Assembly (NCBI GenBank): GCA_027943335.1
Contig: BSBK01002160.1
Span: 935,001-999,000, forward strand
DNA: 64,000 bases
Direction of reading: 5' to 3'
Source: Chamaecyparis obtusa
Taxonomy: Eukaryota > Streptophyta > Pinopsida > Cupressales > Cupressaceae
Both the position numbers and the translations under genes were made by a program. Each line of letters starts with the position of its first letter. Within the stretch, counting starts at the first letter, position 1. Of the stretch, positions 60,100 through 64,000 are shown piece by piece. Below the pieces are notes generated by a model. It worked only from the letters and a program-made list of their open reading frames with translations. It was not told where the DNA came from and made no database searches.

Positions 60100-63000
60100 A
60101 TGAGATTCTAAAGAAGGCCTCACTCTTAATCAGCCAAATCTTCCTTGTACCACACAAAAAAACTGTGTGATAACTATGTCTACTCCAACCTTAATTGTTT
60201 AAGAATTCATCATATCAGATAAAGTATGTTTAAGAATTGTTGGGACTAGTCCTTTGGCATGTATTAAATAGAATACAATTTTCAGCATATTATTATCACT
60301 CTATTTCTTTATTGTAAACATGCCATTGGTTCAGTTTTGTAAAAAAAAATTGTGTTAGATGCATTTAAAATTATCTTCATTGTCTTTTGATTGTCTAAAT
60401 GCTTCTTTATTTGTTAGCCAATTAATACATGCTACTATATAAAGAAGACAATCAGAAGACAATGAAGATTTGTCTGAAAAAAATGAATACACTAAACAAA
60501 ACCAATGGCATGTTTACAAAACTTATCATAACTCACAAGAAAAACTGAAACAATGGCATGTTTATAACTCATTAAGAGTGAGGCCTTCTTTAGAATCTCA
60601 TGAGTTTTGTACTACGTATGCAACGTATTGTGAGTTTGAAGAGAGTTCGTGCCATGTGTGATAGAACCTACTTTATCTAATATGGTGCATTGTTAAACAA
60701 ATTAAGGGTAGAGTAGTTATTACTTAGTTTTTTGTGGGGGACAATGAAGATTTGTCTGACAAATAGCAAGTCTTCTTTAGTATTTCATGAATTTTTACCA
60801 CATATACTATTTCAAGCCTTTGAGTCCTGGAGAAGAAGAATGGTGTAAGTTGAATAGATCAGAGTGAATGGGGCACTGAAATATGGTGAATAGACCATGA
60901 TGAGATGATACTTGATGTCGCGACTAACTTTCCCTCACAAACAGCAGCATAGACTAGTTTTACTAAGTTTCTTTTCTCTATTTTGAGGTTTCCTTTCTCT
61001 GTCGCAGGGGTATAGTCAGAGGGTTCATTGATAAAATGATCCTTTGAATGGTTACTATGAATATGAAAGATTTGATATAGCATATTGCTCATTTTACTTG
61101 AAGTTTGGAATAGCTTATGCAAGGGTGAAAGTAGTTTTGATCATTTTGGTCATGACTGTTCCTCTACACAGTCAGGAAATCTAACTGTCTAATGATTATA
61201 TGTAATGTTGAATGGATTAAATGCTTTATTCTTGGTAGTAGTGAATGGAAGGAATAGTGTTGGTGTTAGGTTTCATTTATTATTGATTTCAATGGTTTCC
61301 AAGATGTGTTGAGGAGTTTGCTCCTTGTTTAATGTTAACTGCTCCTACACAATCCACTCATACAACAGTGAAATGCTATGTGGAAGGTATGGTTGATAGT
61401 GTTCCTTGAGGGAAGGGGGATTTTGAAAGACTTGTTATCATTGTATTGTGTATTTACAATATGTTTGGATGCAGGGCAGACCAGGAGAATAAAGGATCAC
61501 TCACTGATTGCATGATAACCCGATTTTGAAGGGTCACTGGAAGAACGGAATGAAGGATCACTCACTAATTGCATGATAACTCCACCAAGCATTCTTTCCT
61601 TTAAGTTTCCACAATATCTCAAAGTATGATCATTATTCTTTACTTTCTTCTATATGCTATTCTTTCTATGGTTTTTTTATCTCATAAATATATCAAAAAC
61701 ATTGCAGATGTGCATATAAAAGTAAAACATTGTCCTTCAATTGTTCCACATTGAAGCATTTCCTCTTCGGAGTATTCTCTTAATTTGTACAATATCTGTC
61801 AAAAATGGTTCCCATATTTCTTCAAGATCTATTTTAATCTTTAAATTGCAATTTTGATTAGATTTGACCAATAGTTGATTTCATTAGTATTTTATAGCAT
61901 ATACTCCTAATGTGAAATGTGGAGAGAAAGAAAGAGACACACTAGGTATGAATTACATGATATACCCATCATCACTTAGCACTTAAATAATAAATTATGG
62001 ATAGGGAACAACCCCCTAACCTCTGGATGTTTGTTTCATGTTGGCCTCTTATTATATGCAAAGGTAGGCATGTCTTAGGCTAACAACCATAGTGTAGGGG
62101 CCATAAATTATGGATCCCAAAATAGTGCACACTTGTATTAAATTAGGTTCACTATACTACAAGGGAATGGAAACCATGCAATAGTGCCTCATGGGGATGG
62201 AAGCAACCCTTCACCAAGAAGATGATTGTGTCTGCAATATTTACTAGAGGCAAAGAACATAATTTGGTTCTAGTAATTACTCCTAGAAGATAATGGCACC
62301 CACAAAACACTTGGAAAAAATAGCACTCACTATATCTTTTATCACTCTTTTAAAGCTAGGACAATAAATCTCAAAGATTGATCAACGAATTCTTGAACAC
62401 AAAGAACCATTGACAGATATGATTCATGTGTACAATAGCCAATAACCAGTTGTTCCAATCATGGTGTCCAATAATTATTTTAGAAAAAGCATCTACAAAT
62501 CCCTTACACAACCATAATAGATTCAAACCATGAACTATAAGAACCTAGCAATGGGACTAACAAAGAGACAACCTAAACAACTGTTGATCATATTCCACCC
62601 TATTGTAAGGCCCAAGAAGTAACTCTATCTTAAAGCTACACATTCCTCTAGATGAAGCTCAAAGGTCAAGTAGCTGAAGCATAGAAATACTTGAATGAAT
62701 ATAGGAATAATTTGATGTACAATCATTTGCTAGCTTGGTTTGTGGGTTTTCCACATAATATTTTCCCTTTAACCACATTTATAGTTTGAGAAAATAAAAA
62801 AAAATTGTTTCAGATTTATATTATCCTTTTGAACTAGCACACTGCCATCAAAATGCATAATCATTGGTCATCTCAAGAAAATTCCTATTGATTAGTAGGA
62901 TATCCTTATAAAAATTTGATGCATGGATTTCTTGTGAATTATTGACTACTATGTAGCCTACAACTATGGAAGGAATAGTGTTGGTGTTAGGTTTCATTTA

Positions 63001-63865
63001 TTATTGAATATAATGGTTTCCAAGATGTGTTGAGGAGTTTGCTCCTTGTTTAATGTTAACTGCTCCTACACAATCCACTCATAAAACAGTGAAATGCTAT
63101 GTGGAAGGGATGGTTGATAGTGTTCCTTGAGGGAAGGGGGATTGTGAAAGGCTTGTTATCATTGTATTGTGTATTTCCAATATGTTTGGATGTAGGTAAG
63201 ACTAGGAGAATGAAGGATCACTCACTGATTGCATGATAACCCAATTTTGAAGGGTCACTGGTTGAGGGGATAGTCAAAGTTCGGATGATTGCACTGTTGG
63301 AGGACCCTATTTCTTTGTATTAATTTCTATTTAAATTGGATGCACGGCTTTCTTGTGAATTATTGGCTGCTATGTATCCTGCAACTACATCCGTAAATCT
63401 GCATATACTTCTCTAGGGTTGTAAGCCACTTAGGGATCAAAATAGAGAGACTAAATCAAAATCATTCTTTGTCCTATTTCCTTTTAACAAAGTCTCAACT
63501 ATCAATGATACAATATACATTTGATGCCCTAAGCTATTAAATATACAAATGGCACCTAGCTAGAAGCTCACGGGCTGTCCATTTGATAACCATAGTCAAC
63601 ATTTCAAAAAAATGGATATTCTTGAGCACAAGCACCAATAACATCAAATAATGGAGTTAAAGCACGGGCTAGGGCATGACACCAGTAGAATGCGGTCATT
63701 TCAGAGAGCATTCATGATCAAATAAAATGCAATGCATTTGAATATGATGCCAGAGGCTCAAAAGATGAAGAAATTACATACCTTCTCCCACGCATAGCTT
63801 TCGCTCCTTCTCCCGCTCCTTCTCTATCCAATCGAAATAAAAATGATGAGGCCATTTCACTTATT
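60100..63865. repeat. right block set of CACTA internal repeats
   Basis: R2 occurs inverted at about 60190-60345. R1 recurs at 61137-61450 and 62965-63300, direct relative to 47935. Block B is inverted at 63017-63605 relative to 49240-49821, and block A is inverted at 63620-63865 relative to 47680-47920. A GATCACTCACT...TTGCATGATAAC unit is repeated at 61494-61580 and 63218-63240. No recognisable gene. Confidence 0.75.
60859..61150 (-). other. conserved short frame, copy 2
   Basis: Same minus-strand frame as 48640-48406 (HSNHSKDHFINEPS, TPATEKGNL, LVKLVYAAVCEG), with a short in-frame insertion (KIEKRN). That the frame stays open in both copies is suggestive but not proof of coding. Confidence 0.4.
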
Positions 63866-63879
63866 TTTTTTCATCTATA

Positions 63880-64000
63880 CCCCAAATTTTTTAGAATTCT
63901 GATGGTCAATTAAACACCCATCAGAATATCGACACCATTGGGGCCTATTACAAAAAAAAAAACACCAAATTCGTAATAAAAAATTACCCGTCGGAAGCTT
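63880..64000. repeat. right subterminal region of the CACTA element, cut by the window edge
   Basis: Contains TTCTGATGG and its inverse CCATCAGAA, TATCGAC and CGTCGGAAG, the same words as the left subterminal region in the opposite sense. The terminal TAGTG is not reached. Confidence 0.6.

Larger units (their letters stand above)
44523..64000 (-). mobile_element. CACTA (En/Spm) transposon, right end beyond the window
   Basis: The left end reads CACTAGTACATTTG, the CACTA signature, followed by about 600 bases rich in short repeats (TCTGATGG, TTGTCAGA, TGTCGATAT, GTCGGAA). The right edge of the window has the same motifs inverted (CCATCAGAATATCGAC, TTCTGATGG, CGTCGGAAG), so the right terminus should lie just outside. 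The genes are minus strand: a transposase, then a SET-domain segment and Transposase_24-like exons. Repeated blocks shared by both ends lie inside. The element is at least 19.5 kb. A 3-bp target duplication is expected but cannot be checked without the right end. Confidence 0.75.

Overview
This is AT-rich nuclear DNA of a large-genome land plant. The evidence is plant-type LTR retrotransposons nested in one another, a plant CACTA (En/Spm) transposase, a tRNA-derived SINE and long AT microsatellites. The repeat load would fit a gymnosperm-like genome, but that is inference. I see no intact host gene, rRNA, tRNA or CRISPR. Every recognisable coding region belongs to a mobile element, or to a gene fragment carried by one, and nearly all are broken by stops.

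Layout. (1) Bases 1-13920 hold old repeat debris on the minus strand: a gag remnant at the left edge, a degenerate tandem array near 2.6-3.96 kb, and an unrecognised decayed ORF. That ORF is split by a 3.1-kb LTR-like insertion (6070-9214, target duplication GATCC) that carries large AT microsatellites. A tRNA-derived SINE with a 12-bp target duplication lies at 12856-13087. (2) Bases 13921-43107 are one four-level nest of LTR retrotransposons. 'X' (minus strand, 13926-43102, target duplication ATTAT) has its left LTR split by a Ty1/copia element (14656-39616). The copia 3' LTR is split by 'Y' (21865-39401), which has about 2.95-kb LTRs, each with a 1.2-kb minisatellite. The interior of Y is split by 'Z' (minus strand, 27773-35341, target duplication ATAAT). 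The flanks of each element rejoin across its insert. X, Y and Z all lack reverse transcriptase and integrase. Z encodes a decayed gag-protease polyprotein in one frame and Y a decayed gag-like protein of nearly 790 codons. (3) Bases 43108-44522 hold an unrecognised decayed ORF. (4) From 44523 to the right edge lies most of a CACTA transposon, with genes on the minus strand. In transcription order they are a tnp2-type transposase with an acidic tail (59412-55321), a SET-domain coding segment (about 55031-54237) and Transposase_24-like exons (54074-51900). Possible splice sites would join the SET segment to the Transposase_24-like exons. The element also carries a captured fragment resembling the GTPase NOG1, two long foldbacks and a set of repeated direct and inverted blocks near both ends.

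How it works together. X, Y and Z would depend on enzymes supplied by autonomous relatives elsewhere. The copia element once had its own enzymes but is now dead. The CACTA element has a nearly complete but broken transposase. The observations most worth checking are the SET-domain segment inside the CACTA element, the NOG1 capture, the near-perfect 72-bp-arm hairpin at 46243-46420, the four-level nest, and the W-box-like cluster in the Z promoter region.
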